42,761 nt of DNA from Desulfobacterales bacterium (GTDB lineage: Bacteria > Desulfobacterota > Desulfobacteria > Desulfobacterales > SpSt-501), in contig JAUQXK010000066.1 in the NCBI GenBank assembly GCA_030834695.1, forward strand, positions 1 through 42,761, given 5' to 3'. Shown here in pieces: positions 23,941 to 32,022 of this stretch (positions within the stretch are counted from its first letter, which is position 1; each line of letters opens with the position of its first letter). A program made the position numbers and the translations under genes. The notes under the pieces were generated by a model, which was not told the DNA's origin, made no database searches, and was given only the letters and a program-made list of their open reading frames with translations.

Positions 23941-24660
23941 CTAGCCCAGCTGCGAGAAGAAATTCCTCAGCGGGCTCAACATCCGCTGCATGGCCACCGC
24001 GCGCGTGATGTCGATCTCGCGTTCGGAGGCCACCGCGTATTCCCAGTACAGGTTTGGATCGTAGGCAACCAGGTAGATCACCCGGGTCTTATCCGGGTTG
24101 AGCAGGGTCGCCTTCGGAAACTTGTGCCGGACCTCAGCCAGGCGCGCCTGGGCCCACACCCGCATGTCCTTGTAGTCGCCGAAGTTCATGGCGCCCGTGG
24201 GGCAGGTCTTGACGCAGGCGGGCAAAAGTCCGTTGGATACCCGGTCGATGCACATGTCGCACTTGGCCAGGCTGCCGTCGGGCCCCTTGCGGGGAATGTT
24301 GTACGGGCAGGATTGAATGATGCTGTCGGCGTCCAGGTCCTTGGTCACCTTGGTGTAGATGACCGCACCGGTGGCCTGGTTTTTGTAAATGGCTTGCGGT
24401 TCGCCGGCGGCCTCCAGGCACGGCGGTTCGGTGCAGTGCCGGCACTGATCCGGGAAAAACAGCCACTGCAGCTTCTTGTCGATCTCGGCCTCGCTCATCC
24501 GCACAAGCTTGTAAGTCGTGAAGGAGAGATCTTCCGGGTTCTGAAACGAGCCCCGGTTGACGGTTTTTTCCGCCGGCAGCTTCTTCCACTGCTTGCAGGC
24601 GATCTGGCAGCCGCGGCAGCCGGTGCAGGTGGTCGTGTCGATGAAGAATGCCTTGCTCAT
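23941..24660 (-). CDS. fdhB: Formate dehydrogenase beta (iron-sulphur) subunit
   Basis: 239 aa with ferredoxin-type cluster ligands for four [4Fe-4S] sites: Cys12, 15, 18 and 22 (CTGCRGCQIAC), a CRHCTEPPC set, the CPYNIP cysteine that shares cluster with it, and CDMCID with CVKTCPTG. It lacks its own signal peptide and any C-terminal membrane helix, which the FdnH/FdoH beta subunits have. It is therefore a soluble periplasmic partner carried out with FdhA through Tat, like Desulfovibrio FdhAB. It lies 20 bases after fdhA. Acceptors may be periplasmic cytochromes c, none of which are in the window. Confidence 0.95.
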   Translation of the reverse strand: MSKAFFIDTTTCTGCRGCQIACKQWKKLPAEKTVNRGSFQNPEDLSFTTYKLVRMSEAEIDKKLQWLFFPDQCRHCTEPPCLEAAGEPQAIYKNQATGAVIYTKVTKDLDADSIIQSCPYNIPRKGPDGSLAKCDMCIDRVSNGLLPACVKTCPTGAMNFGDYKDMRVWAQARLAEVRHKFPKATLLNPDKTRVIYLVAYDPNLYWEYAVASEREIDITRAVAMQRMLSPLRNFFSQLG

Positions 24661-24680
24661 ATAAGATCACCTCCTTCCGT

Positions 24681-27600
24681 TTAGATCTTCACGATGTTGA
24701 CCATGAAGGCCTTGGTTTCGGGAATGCGCGTGTTGGGGTCTCCGGTTGACGGCGTGAGCAGGTTGATGCTCTCCTCCTTGCCGCTTGCCGGCCAGCGCCA
24801 GCCGTAGTGCCAGGGAAAGCCGACCTCGTGCACGATCAGATCGCCCAGTTTGAAAGGCTTGAACCGCTTGGTCACGATGGCCGTGCACTCCACCGCACCC
24901 CGCGCCGAAACCGCCTTGACCCGCTCGCCGTTCTTGATCTGTTTGAGGGTCGCCAGCTCCTCGCTGAGTTCGACGAACATCTGCGGCTGCATTTCAAGCA
25001 GCCAGGCCTGGGGCCGGGTCATGAGACCGGTCTGCCAGTGCTCGCTCACCCGGTAGCTGGTGCCCACGTAAGGATAGCGGGGGTCGCAAGTGGCGAAGGC
25101 GTCGGCCTTGCCGCCCCACACCGGCGCCACGGGGCTCATGCGCTGTGCGTTCATGTAGTTCTTTTCCACCGGGCACTCGAGCGGCTCGTAGTGTTCCGGG
25201 AAGGGGCCGTCATTGAGACCCGGGCCGAAAATCTGGGCGAAGCCGTGGCGGGTCATGATGAACGGCCAGCGTGCAGCGGAGTTCGGGTTCTGCAGGTTTC
25301 CCAGCGGGGGCCAGGGGCCGTCAGGCACATCGCCCACCCACTTTCCGCCGTCCCACTTAATCACCCAGTCTTTCATGTCCCTGGGTTGCCCGTTGAGGTC
25401 CACCGAGGCACGGTTGTAGATGATGCGGCGGTTGACCGGCCAGGCCCACGCGAACTCGGGATAAAGGCCGATGTTGTTGGGGGCATCCTGCTGGCTGCGA
25501 CGGGCGGCCATGTTGCCCTTGTCGGTGTAGCTGCCGCAGTAGATCCAGTTGCCCGAGGCCGTGGTGCCGTCCGCCTGCAGGAACGCGAAGCTCGGCACCA
25601 GGCTGCCCTTCTTGTAGACCGTGTCCCCAACCTTCACGTCATCCAGGAAGTAGCCGTTGATCGTTTTGGCCACCTGGTGTGGGTCGAACTCGCCGTGCGA
25701 ATTGGCATAATCCCACTTCAATTTGAGAACTGGCTCGGGGAACGCCCCGCCCTCTTTCTTGTAAAGCTCCCTGATCTTGTTGCCCAGGGCCAGGATGATA
25801 TCACCGTCCGGGCGGCTCTGCCCCATGGGCTTGGGTCCGGCGTAGCGCCACTGCATCCAGCGGCCGCTGTTGGTGATGCTGCCCTCTTTTTCGACCGAAA
25901 CGCAGGCCGGCAGCATGAACACTTCAGTCTTGATCTTGGCCGGGTCTACGCCCGGGCCGTGCCAGAAGGAGCCGGTCTCGTTGTCGAAGAGGTTGACGTT
26001 CACCATCCAGTCGAGCTTGGCCATGGCTTGGCGGTTCTTGCCGGCGTTGGATCCGCTGCAGGCCGGGTTCATGCCCCAGGCGAAAAAGCCCTTGATGGAC
26101 CCCTGATGCATGACGTCGAAGAGATCCAGCCAACTGTATGCCTTGCCCGCATCGAGCTTGGGCATCCACTGATAGCCGAACTCGTTCTCCTTGGTGGCGG
26201 CGTCGCCGAAAAAGGCCTTGAGCAGGCTGACCATGTACTTGGGCTCGTTCTGCCACCAGTTGGCGCTCAGCGGGTCGGTGCTCTTGGCCCGGCGCTTGAG
26301 GTAGTCTTCCAGCTTCGGCCAGTTGGTGGCCGGTGACGCCAGATACCCGGGAATAATGTGGAAGAGCAACGCCTGGTCGGTGGAGCCCTGGACATTGGAC
26401 TCTCCGCGCAGGGCGTTGACCCCGCCGCCCGCCACACCCATGTTGCCGAGCAGCATCTGGATGATGGACATGGTGCGGATGTTCTGCACACCCACGGTGT
26501 GCTGAGTCCAGCCCATGGCATACATGATGGTGCCGGCCTTGCCCTTGGCGCCCGTGGCGGCATAAACTTTGTAAACTTCCACCAGATCCTTCTCGGGGGT
26601 GCCGGTGATCTTGGAAACCAGGCTCGGGTTGTAGCGCGAGTAATGCGCCTTCAGCAGCTGAAAGACGCAGCGCTTGTCCTGAAGGGTCAGGTCTCGCTTG
26701 GGCACGCCGTTGGCATCCGTCTGCAGGGACCACTTACTCTTGTCGTAGGAACGCTTCTGGGCATCGTAGCCGGAAAAGAGCCCGTCCTTGAAGTCAAAGC
26801 CCTCGCCCACCAGCATGCTGGCGTCCGTGTAACCGACGACGTACTCCTCGTCGTAGAGCTTGTTGTCGATGATGTACTTGATCATGCCCCCCAGGAAGGC
26901 GATGTCGGTCCCGGAGCGCAGGGCCGTGTAAATGTCCGCCTTGGCCGAGGTGCGCGTGAAGCGCGGATCGACGTTGATGAGCTTGCCGCCCCGGTTCTGG
27001 GCCTCGGTGACGTATTTAAAGGAAATCGGGTGGTTCTCGGCAGCGTTGCTGCCCATGATGAGAATCACATCGCTGTTCTTAAGATCGATCCAGTGGTTGG
27101 TCATCGCACCGCGTCCGAACGACTCTGCCAGAGCCGCTACCGTCGCGCTGTGTCAGATACGGGCCTGGTGTTCGATGTACACCAGGCCGATGGACCGCAG
27201 AAACGCCTGGTAAATCCAGCACTCCTCGTTGTCGAGCGCTGCGCTGCCCACTGAAGCGATGGCCTCCGTGCGGTTGACGGTCTCGCCATTGGCGTTCTTG
27301 GCCGTGAAGCTGGCGTCTCGGGTGGCCTTCACCCGTTTGGCGATCGTTTCCAAGGCCCAGTCCCAGGAAACCTTCTTCCATTCCTTGGCGCCGGGTGCCC
27401 GGTACATGGGCTCAGTCAGCCGGTTCTTGTTTTCGGCCAGCTGGGAGAGCGAAGCGCCCTTGGAGCACAGGGCCCCGCGGTTGATGACGTGGTTCGGATC
27501 GCCCTCGATGTTGATGACCCGGCCGTCCTTCTGGCTGGTGTGGACGATGGCACCGCAACCCACCGCGCAGTAGCAGCAGATGGTGGTTGTTTCCTTGGCC

Positions 27601-27725
27601 GCCTTGGTCTTGAGCTCGCGGGCGTGCGCCATGACGGGTTTGAGATCGGTTCCCAGGCCGCTGAACGCCACCCCCGCCGCGGCGGCGCCCGTGACCTGGA
27701 CAAACTGCCTGCGTGTCAGTTCCAT
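24681..27725 (-). CDS. fdhA: Formate dehydrogenase alpha subunit, selenocysteine-containing
   Basis: 1014 aa when TGA at 27155-27153 is read as selenocysteine (Sec191); open frame continues on both sides in the same phase. The context ARI-Sec-HSATVAALA then FGRGAMTNHW is the catalytic Sec site of formate dehydrogenases. A Tat signal (TRRQFVQVTG) lies at the N-terminus, and the [4Fe-4S] motif CCYCAVGC with a later CSKG precedes the molybdopterin domain. The rest is the bis-MGD (Mo or W) oxidoreductase body. It oxidises formate to CO2, or does the reverse, in the periplasm. The ATG has AGGAGGGG nine bases upstream. Reading it as two ORFs would be an annotation error. Confidence 0.97.
27118..27138 (-). 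promoter_or_regulatory. SECIS-like hairpin for Sec191
   Basis: Starting 14 bases after the UGA, a 9-bp stem (AGCGGCTCT with AGAGTCGTT, including two G-U pairs) closes a GGC loop, on the minus strand. Position and form fit a bacterial SECIS element read by SelB, which directs selenocysteine insertion. The sel genes are not in the window. Confidence 0.7.
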
Positions 27726-28127
27726 AGATCAGTCCCCTCCTCTCTGAGATTTACGCAACGATCCATAATAATTGTATAAAACAATTCATTATCGCCGGAG
27801 CCGACATCTGCACCTCGACCCCTCTCACGGAATTGGACTTAGCATTTAGGCAGGAAAAGGAATGGGAAAGCTCAGTTCTTTGTTTGTTAGTAAAAGACCC
27901 GAGATTGTATACTTGGAACGCTATAGGCGAGTCAGAAATAATTGTCAATAATTTATTATTAGTAATTTTAATAGGTTATGCCATTTTTGATATAGCCATA
28001 CGATTCTTAGCTTTACCAGAGAACCACCACCTTGTTCCAATAGTTGCTTGATGTTGCACGATACCCGCAGAGGCCAACGAACGCCAAAAACAAATTATGC
28101 TGAAAACGGCCAGGCGGCCAGGAGGAG
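27726..28127. other. AT-rich leader region upstream of fdhA
   Basis: About 400 bases without a convincing gene. From about 27890 to 28030 it is clearly AT-rich. It holds the fdhA promoter, a 5' leader of some 185 bases, and a small inverted repeat AATTGT-N5-ACAATT (27771-27787) about 50 bases before the start that might be a regulator site. A 72-codon open frame here has no ribosome site or recognisable product. Confidence 0.5.
27920..27948 (-). promoter_or_regulatory. Sigma-70-type promoter of fdhA-fdhB-fdhE
   Basis: TTGACA (27948-27943), 17-base spacer, TATAGC (27925-27920) on the minus strand. The -35 is perfect and the spacing ideal. Transcription would start near 27913, leaving a long leader. 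Confidence 0.7.
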
Positions 28128-28463
28128 CTACGGTGAGACTCTCCGCAACAATAGGGAAAAGCCCCCGGGAAGTTCAAAGACCAGAGCTTTCTCTGAAGGG
28201 ATCGCCTTGGCGACTACTACCCCTCCGGTCTTCAGATGCAGCCACAAGGCTCCGCTGCGTTCTTCCCAGCGCAGGGGCGTGCTTTCCTGGGCCGCCATCC
28301 ACTGACCCTTGCCGCCGGCTTGAAGCGTCAAAGTCACCGTACCGGCCGGGTCCTGCTCCGGCTGCCCCACATATTGCCCTTCCCAAAGGGATCTGGATTC
28401 ACACGATGCGCTCAACAGACCTGCCAGCAGCAGCCCCGCCAGCAGCCGATAAACTGGTTTCAT
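28128..28463 (-). CDS. Small lipoprotein
   Basis: 111 aa with a signal peptide and lipobox (LLSASC, Cys21). The mature part is a compact beta-rich domain (strands TVTLTLQAGG, QWMAAQ, LRWEERSGALWLHL, FSLLLRRV), reminiscent of small outer-membrane lipoproteins related to NlpE/META-type barrels, but I cannot name a family. Its start overlaps the stop of the MauE/DoxX-like gene by four bases, so it is the last gene of the seven-gene sensory/thiol operon. Function is unknown. Confidence 0.7.
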   Translation of the reverse strand: MKPVYRLLAGLLLAGLLSASCESRSLWEGQYVGQPEQDPAGTVTLTLQAGGKGQWMAAQESTPLRWEERSGALWLHLKTGGVVVAKAIPSEKALVFELPGGFSLLLRRVSP

Positions 28464-28945
28464 CCTTCCACCTCCGGCAGGGATTTAAAAACTCGGCCTT
28501 CCAGTTGCAGCGCCGAGGGGAAAAAATAAACCTGGAGTGTCATCGCAAGCCACAAGAGGTCCCGCCCGAGGGTGCCCCAACCCAGGGGGTCTTCCACGGA
28601 TGTGAAGCACCCGCATCCGATGGGGATCCCCCTCAGCAGAGTGACCAGAATCACCACGCTGAAGAGCACCAACATGCCTCCAACCACTGCCGCCGCGGAT
28701 TTGGTTCGAATCCCAAGAACCATCAGAACACCGCTGACCAACTCGACCCAAGGCATGACCAGGGCTGTTAGGTTCACCGCCCAGAATGGCAGAAGCTGGT
28801 AGCTGGCGATGGTTTCGGCGAACTCACTCGGGAAGTTAATCTTGTACATGCTGGCGTAAATGAAAATCCCACCCACGTAAACCCGCAGCAACAGACCCAC
28901 CCAGGGATGCCCCATCCATCTCCTCAATATCGGAAACCCCTTCAT
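28460..28945 (-). CDS. MauE/DoxX-like membrane protein with CGC motif
   Basis: 161 aa with four membrane helices (about 15-35, 55-75, 85-105, 125-145). The pattern GIFIYASMYKI in helix 1 and the C111-G-C113 pair after helix 3 (GIPIGCGCF) match the MauE/DoxX group, whose members support disulphide formation or methylamine dehydrogenase maturation. The Cys pair faces the periplasmic loop in that family. Its start and the stop of the GAF-rhodanese gene overlap (ATGA), and it sits in an operon with a TlpA-like thioredoxin, which strengthens a thiol-redox role. Confidence 0.82.
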   Translation of the reverse strand: MKGFPILRRWMGHPWVGLLLRVYVGGIFIYASMYKINFPSEFAETIASYQLLPFWAVNLTALVMPWVELVSGVLMVLGIRTKSAAAVVGGMLVLFSVVILVTLLRGIPIGCGCFTSVEDPLGWGTLGRDLLWLAMTLQVYFFPSALQLEGRVFKSLPEVEG

Positions 28946-30684
28946 GGCGCCACCGGCAGCCCTTTCTCTTCCCAGGCCCCCATGCCACCCTCCACCACCT
29001 TGATATGTTCGTGGCGCTGCAGCAGCCGCTGTGCCACATCGTCGTCATACCGCTTGCTGATGGTGCGGCCGTAGACCAGCACGGTCTGTTCGGGTTTAAG
29101 CATTCGGCCGAGCTTCATGGGGTAGAGAATGTCGAACAGCGCCGCGGGGATGTTGATTGCATCCGGGAGGTGTTTTTGCTGAAAGAGCTCCGGTGGACGG
29201 GCATCCACCAGCACCGCCTCGCCCCGGGAAATCAATTGGTGGGCGGTGAGCACATCGACCCGCTGCACCTGCGCCTGAAAAACGACTTCAGGCACTACCG
29301 GGATGCCGTTCGGGCTGGAATAGTTGAATGCCAGAGATAGAACGGTCGAGGTAAAGAGGACCAGCAGGACATCGGATAGGCGCAAGCGTCCGGACCGCTC
29401 CGCCTCTCTTTGAATCAGCTGCTTCAAGCGGCTTTTGGCTACTTCCAGAAGCCGAATCTGGTTCCGGGCCTCGGTCAGCTCGGCAATCGTCTGGCGCAGA
29501 TCCGTATTGGTGCGGCCCAGATCTTCGTTGAGCGCCTGGATGGTTTCAAACGCCCGGGCATTTTTCAGAAACACCATGCAACTGGCAGTCAGCCCGCGCA
29601 AGAGTTCCAGTTCGTCGGCCCCGAGGCCGGGCTTTCCCAGCGAAGCCCCTAAAGCGGCCAGCCCCAGCAGCGAGTCATCCACCGTGAACAATACCGCCGT
29701 ATGGACGGTGAAATTCATCTCGCTTGCGGAGAATACCGCTTGCGGGTCAACGATGAAACCGATCGACATCGGATCGAGACGCCGATACTCGGTCGCTTGA
29801 AATCCGCGGTAAAGGTACTTTTCCACCTCCTCCAGATCCCATTTCCGACCCGTCGAGGCACCTCGGCAGGCGCAGCTGACCTTCCGGCTCTTTCGGTCGC
29901 AGAGCAGGACGATGCCCTCTCTCGCCCCGAACGTGCCCATGAGGGTCAGCACAAAGGTTTCAAGCAGCTTTTCGGTGGCGATGATCGGGCTCAGCTCGGC
30001 GGTGAATTCATAAAGTGTTTGAAGATAAAAAACCCGCCGGTCCAGGTTCGCGCGCGCCTTTTCAGCTTGACGCAACGCTTCCTGCAGGTCCACACCCTGA
30101 CGCATCAAACCGGCGCTGAGATGCTCGATCTGACGGTTGAAGAGATGATGGGCCAGGGCATTGGTCATGGTTCCCGTCAGGTTGAGGAGGGCGGCGGCGT
30201 CCGCATCGGCAAGAGGCGGCCCTGAAATCCTATGGCCGAAAGCCGCCAGCACGGCATAACTTGAGTCGATGGACTGCTTGATGACAATGGTCGTATCGGC
30301 CGGCAGACGTCCCGGATCAGCGCCCGGCCGTGGTATTGCCAGCTCCGCATGCTGGGACAATTGCCCCTGGCTCAGGTAGTCGTCAGCGATGAGGCCCAGG
30401 CTGCGCTCACAGGCTTCAGCTTCATCACCGATTAGCCCTCGGTGAGCGAGATAACCCTGCCCCGTTCGTGTGTTTACCAGAATGGCCAGCCCGCTCGCGA
30501 TTCCGAAAATGCCCATGGCCGTGAGCAGGTAAGTCTCCATGATTTTTCGGGGCTGCGTGATTTCGGAAAGCTCGCATGCGGTTTCATAAAGGGCGTTGAG
30601 GTGAAACACGCGTTTGTCGAGCTCATGCTGAGCCTGTGAGGCGCTCTCGAATGCATCTCGCAACTCGGACTTCGACGGGACCAT
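28942..30684 (-). CDS. Tandem GAF-like sensor with membrane helix and degenerate rhodanese domain
   Basis: 580 aa. Two GAF-like units (about 28-185 and 215-390) repeat the phrase RVFHLNALYETACELS / RVFYLQTLYEFTAELS, then come a coiled coil (395-428) and one membrane helix (434-455). The C-terminus (475-580) is a rhodanese domain: VLVDARPPELF, HLPDAINIP and VVEGGMGAWEEKG are intact. The usual catalytic loop CxxGxR is replaced by VYGRTISKR, with Gly539 where the Cys should be, so it is probably inactive as a sulphurtransferase and may be a binding module. The sensor part would be cytoplasmic and the rhodanese periplasmic. It starts five bases after the TlpA-like stop. Confidence 0.8.
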   Translation of the reverse strand: MVPSKSELRDAFESASQAQHELDKRVFHLNALYETACELSEITQPRKIMETYLLTAMGIFGIASGLAILVNTRTGQGYLAHRGLIGDEAEACERSLGLIADDYLSQGQLSQHAELAIPRPGADPGRLPADTTIVIKQSIDSSYAVLAAFGHRISGPPLADADAAALLNLTGTMTNALAHHLFNRQIEHLSAGLMRQGVDLQEALRQAEKARANLDRRVFYLQTLYEFTAELSPIIATEKLLETFVLTLMGTFGAREGIVLLCDRKSRKVSCACRGASTGRKWDLEEVEKYLYRGFQATEYRRLDPMSIGFIVDPQAVFSASEMNFTVHTAVLFTVDDSLLGLAALGASLGKPGLGADELELLRGLTASCMVFLKNARAFETIQALNEDLGRTNTDLRQTIAELTEARNQIRLLEVAKSRLKQLIQREAERSGRLRLSDVLLVLFTSTVLSLAFNYSSPNGIPVVPEVVFQAQVQRVDVLTAHQLISRGEAVLVDARPPELFQQKHLPDAINIPAALFDILYPMKLGRMLKPEQTVLVYGRTISKRYDDDVAQRLLQRHEHIKVVEGGMGAWEEKGLPVAP

Positions 30685-30689
30685 GCCGC

Positions 30690-31250
30690 TCAGCGCACCA
30701 ACTCGTTGATAAGTTTCAGCAGGGCATCCACATTCTCGATAATCCCCAGGTGCGTATAAAGAACCTTGCCCTGGGGATCGACCAGCAGGGTGAAGGGGGT
30801 GCGGGGCTCGCCAAGTAATTTATGGATCTCAAACTTCGGATCGGGAGTGACAGGAAAGCTGTACTGCACCTGTTCATAAAGATATTTGATCTCATTGTTA
30901 TTCCCGCCGACCGCGATGGCCAGCATTTTAACCTGTCCCTTCAGTTTGCCTTTTTCGATTCGGTTGAAAAGCGTGTTGAAGAGCGGCGCCTGCTGATAAC
31001 ACTGCGGGCAATAGACTCCGATGATTTCGACCAGCACCAGCCGGGCGGGGATATCCCCCAATCGAAAGCCCGGCTGGCTGATTCCAAGGTATTCCCTGGC
31101 TTTTTCGGATTCCGGGGTCTGAAGCTCAAAAAGCGGCAGTGTGTCCCCCTTCTTGGGGAGACCGGCGCACCAGGCCGTCCCGGTAGTTAGGCTGGCCGAC
31201 CATAAACCGGTCAGCGCCAGCATCCCCATCAACATCCGCCACGATTTCAT
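30690..31250 (-). CDS. TlpA-like periplasmic thioredoxin-fold protein
   Basis: 186 aa with a signal peptide (residues 1-28, ending TAWCAG). The thioredoxin fold has a CPQC active site (Cys81-Cys84) in VEIIGVYCPQC, followed by the cis-Pro region TPFTLLVDPQG. TlpA/ResA-like proteins reduce or isomerise periplasmic disulphides. ATG 31250 is preferred over GTG 31304, since the signal peptide then starts properly and the longer frame overlaps the response-regulator stop. It lies between the regulator and the GAF-rhodanese gene in the same operon. Confidence 0.85.
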   Translation of the reverse strand: MKSWRMLMGMLALTGLWSASLTTGTAWCAGLPKKGDTLPLFELQTPESEKAREYLGISQPGFRLGDIPARLVLVEIIGVYCPQCYQQAPLFNTLFNRIEKGKLKGQVKMLAIAVGGNNNEIKYLYEQVQYSFPVTPDPKFEIHKLLGEPRTPFTLLVDPQGKVLYTHLGIIENVDALLKLINELVR

Positions 31251-31300
31251 AAGAAAGCCTTTCTTGACTTCAAAACTGAGCAACCGTACGGCCGCTATCC

Positions 31301-32008
31301 TCACGCCAGCGCCTTTTCCAGCGAATCCACCAGCGGCACGATCTTGGAGAGCCCTACTATCTCGAAGACTTTTCTGAGGTTCTCCGAAAGCTCGGCCACC
31401 ACAACGTGGCGACCTTGTTTCTGGCTGTCCAGAAGCAGCTGGGTCAAGACGGCGATGCCGGCTCCGTTGATCGTGGCATTCTCATCGAAGTGCAGCACGA
31501 TGCGGGGCTTATTGAGTGCCACGGCCTCCTGGTAAAGGGTTTGAAGCCGACTTTCGGTTTTCGCCGTGATGTTGCCCTGAATCACGATCACAGCGGCTTG
31601 TTCGGTCGGCTGCAAGGCCATCTGCCAGCCCTGCTCGCCGGCGAGCCGCCGGCGTTCTTGCGCGCGCCGGATCGCCTGCTCGAGCAGATGACGCTGAATG
31701 GGCTTGTTGATGAAATCGGTGGCATCCAGGTTGAGCGCCTGGATCGCCAGATCCATGTCCCCATGGCCGGTGATGACGATAACCTCGGCCAAGGGGTCGA
31801 TCTGCTTGATGCGCTTGAGGACTTCTATGCCGTTCATGCCCGGCATCTTGATGTCCGTCAGAACGATGCTCGGACGCTCGCGGCTGAATACATCCAGCCC
31901 CTGCTGGCCGTTTTCCGCCGTGAACACCTCGTATCCGCCAGCTGCCAGCGTCAAACGAAACATCATCAACGTGGGTTTCTCATCGTCGATGACCAGAATC
32001 TTTTCCAT
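31301..32008 (-). CDS. Response regulator: receiver domain fused to STAS domain
   Basis: 235 aa. The receiver (1-120) has the acidic pair in VIDDEKP, phosphorylation Asp52 (LTDIKMPGMNG), and the Thr/Lys pair near residues 80 and 102 (VITG, FINKPI). The second half (about 135-235) is a STAS domain of the anti-sigma-factor-antagonist type (IVIQGNITAKTE, INGAGIAVLT, VVVAELSE). The Ser that is phosphorylated in SpoIIAA-like proteins is Ala183 here, so control must come through the receiver. No DNA-binding domain is present; output should be by partner binding. It lies directly after the histidine kinase gene. Confidence 0.88.
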   Translation of the reverse strand: MEKILVIDDEKPTLMMFRLTLAAGGYEVFTAENGQQGLDVFSRERPSIVLTDIKMPGMNGIEVLKRIKQIDPLAEVIVITGHGDMDLAIQALNLDATDFINKPIQRHLLEQAIRRAQERRRLAGEQGWQMALQPTEQAAVIVIQGNITAKTESRLQTLYQEAVALNKPRIVLHFDENATINGAGIAVLTQLLLDSQKQGRHVVVAELSENLRKVFEIVGLSKIVPLVDSLEKALA

Positions 32009-32022
32009 TAGGTATCCTTGCG

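Noticed and set aside
24807-26336. A 509-codon open frame opposite fdhA
   Set aside because: Antisense shadow of the formate dehydrogenase alpha subunit; low-complexity composition rich in Val, Gly, Arg and His and no domain.
27153-27155. Nonsense mutation or sequencing error splitting fdhA
   Set aside because: The TGA stands exactly where catalytic selenocysteine is found, frame is kept, and a SECIS-like stem follows.
27833-28051. A 72-codon open frame with a hydrophobic C-terminal half upstream of fdhA
   Set aside because: No ribosome site, unlike base composition, lies across the fdhA promoter on the other strand, and no recognisable family.
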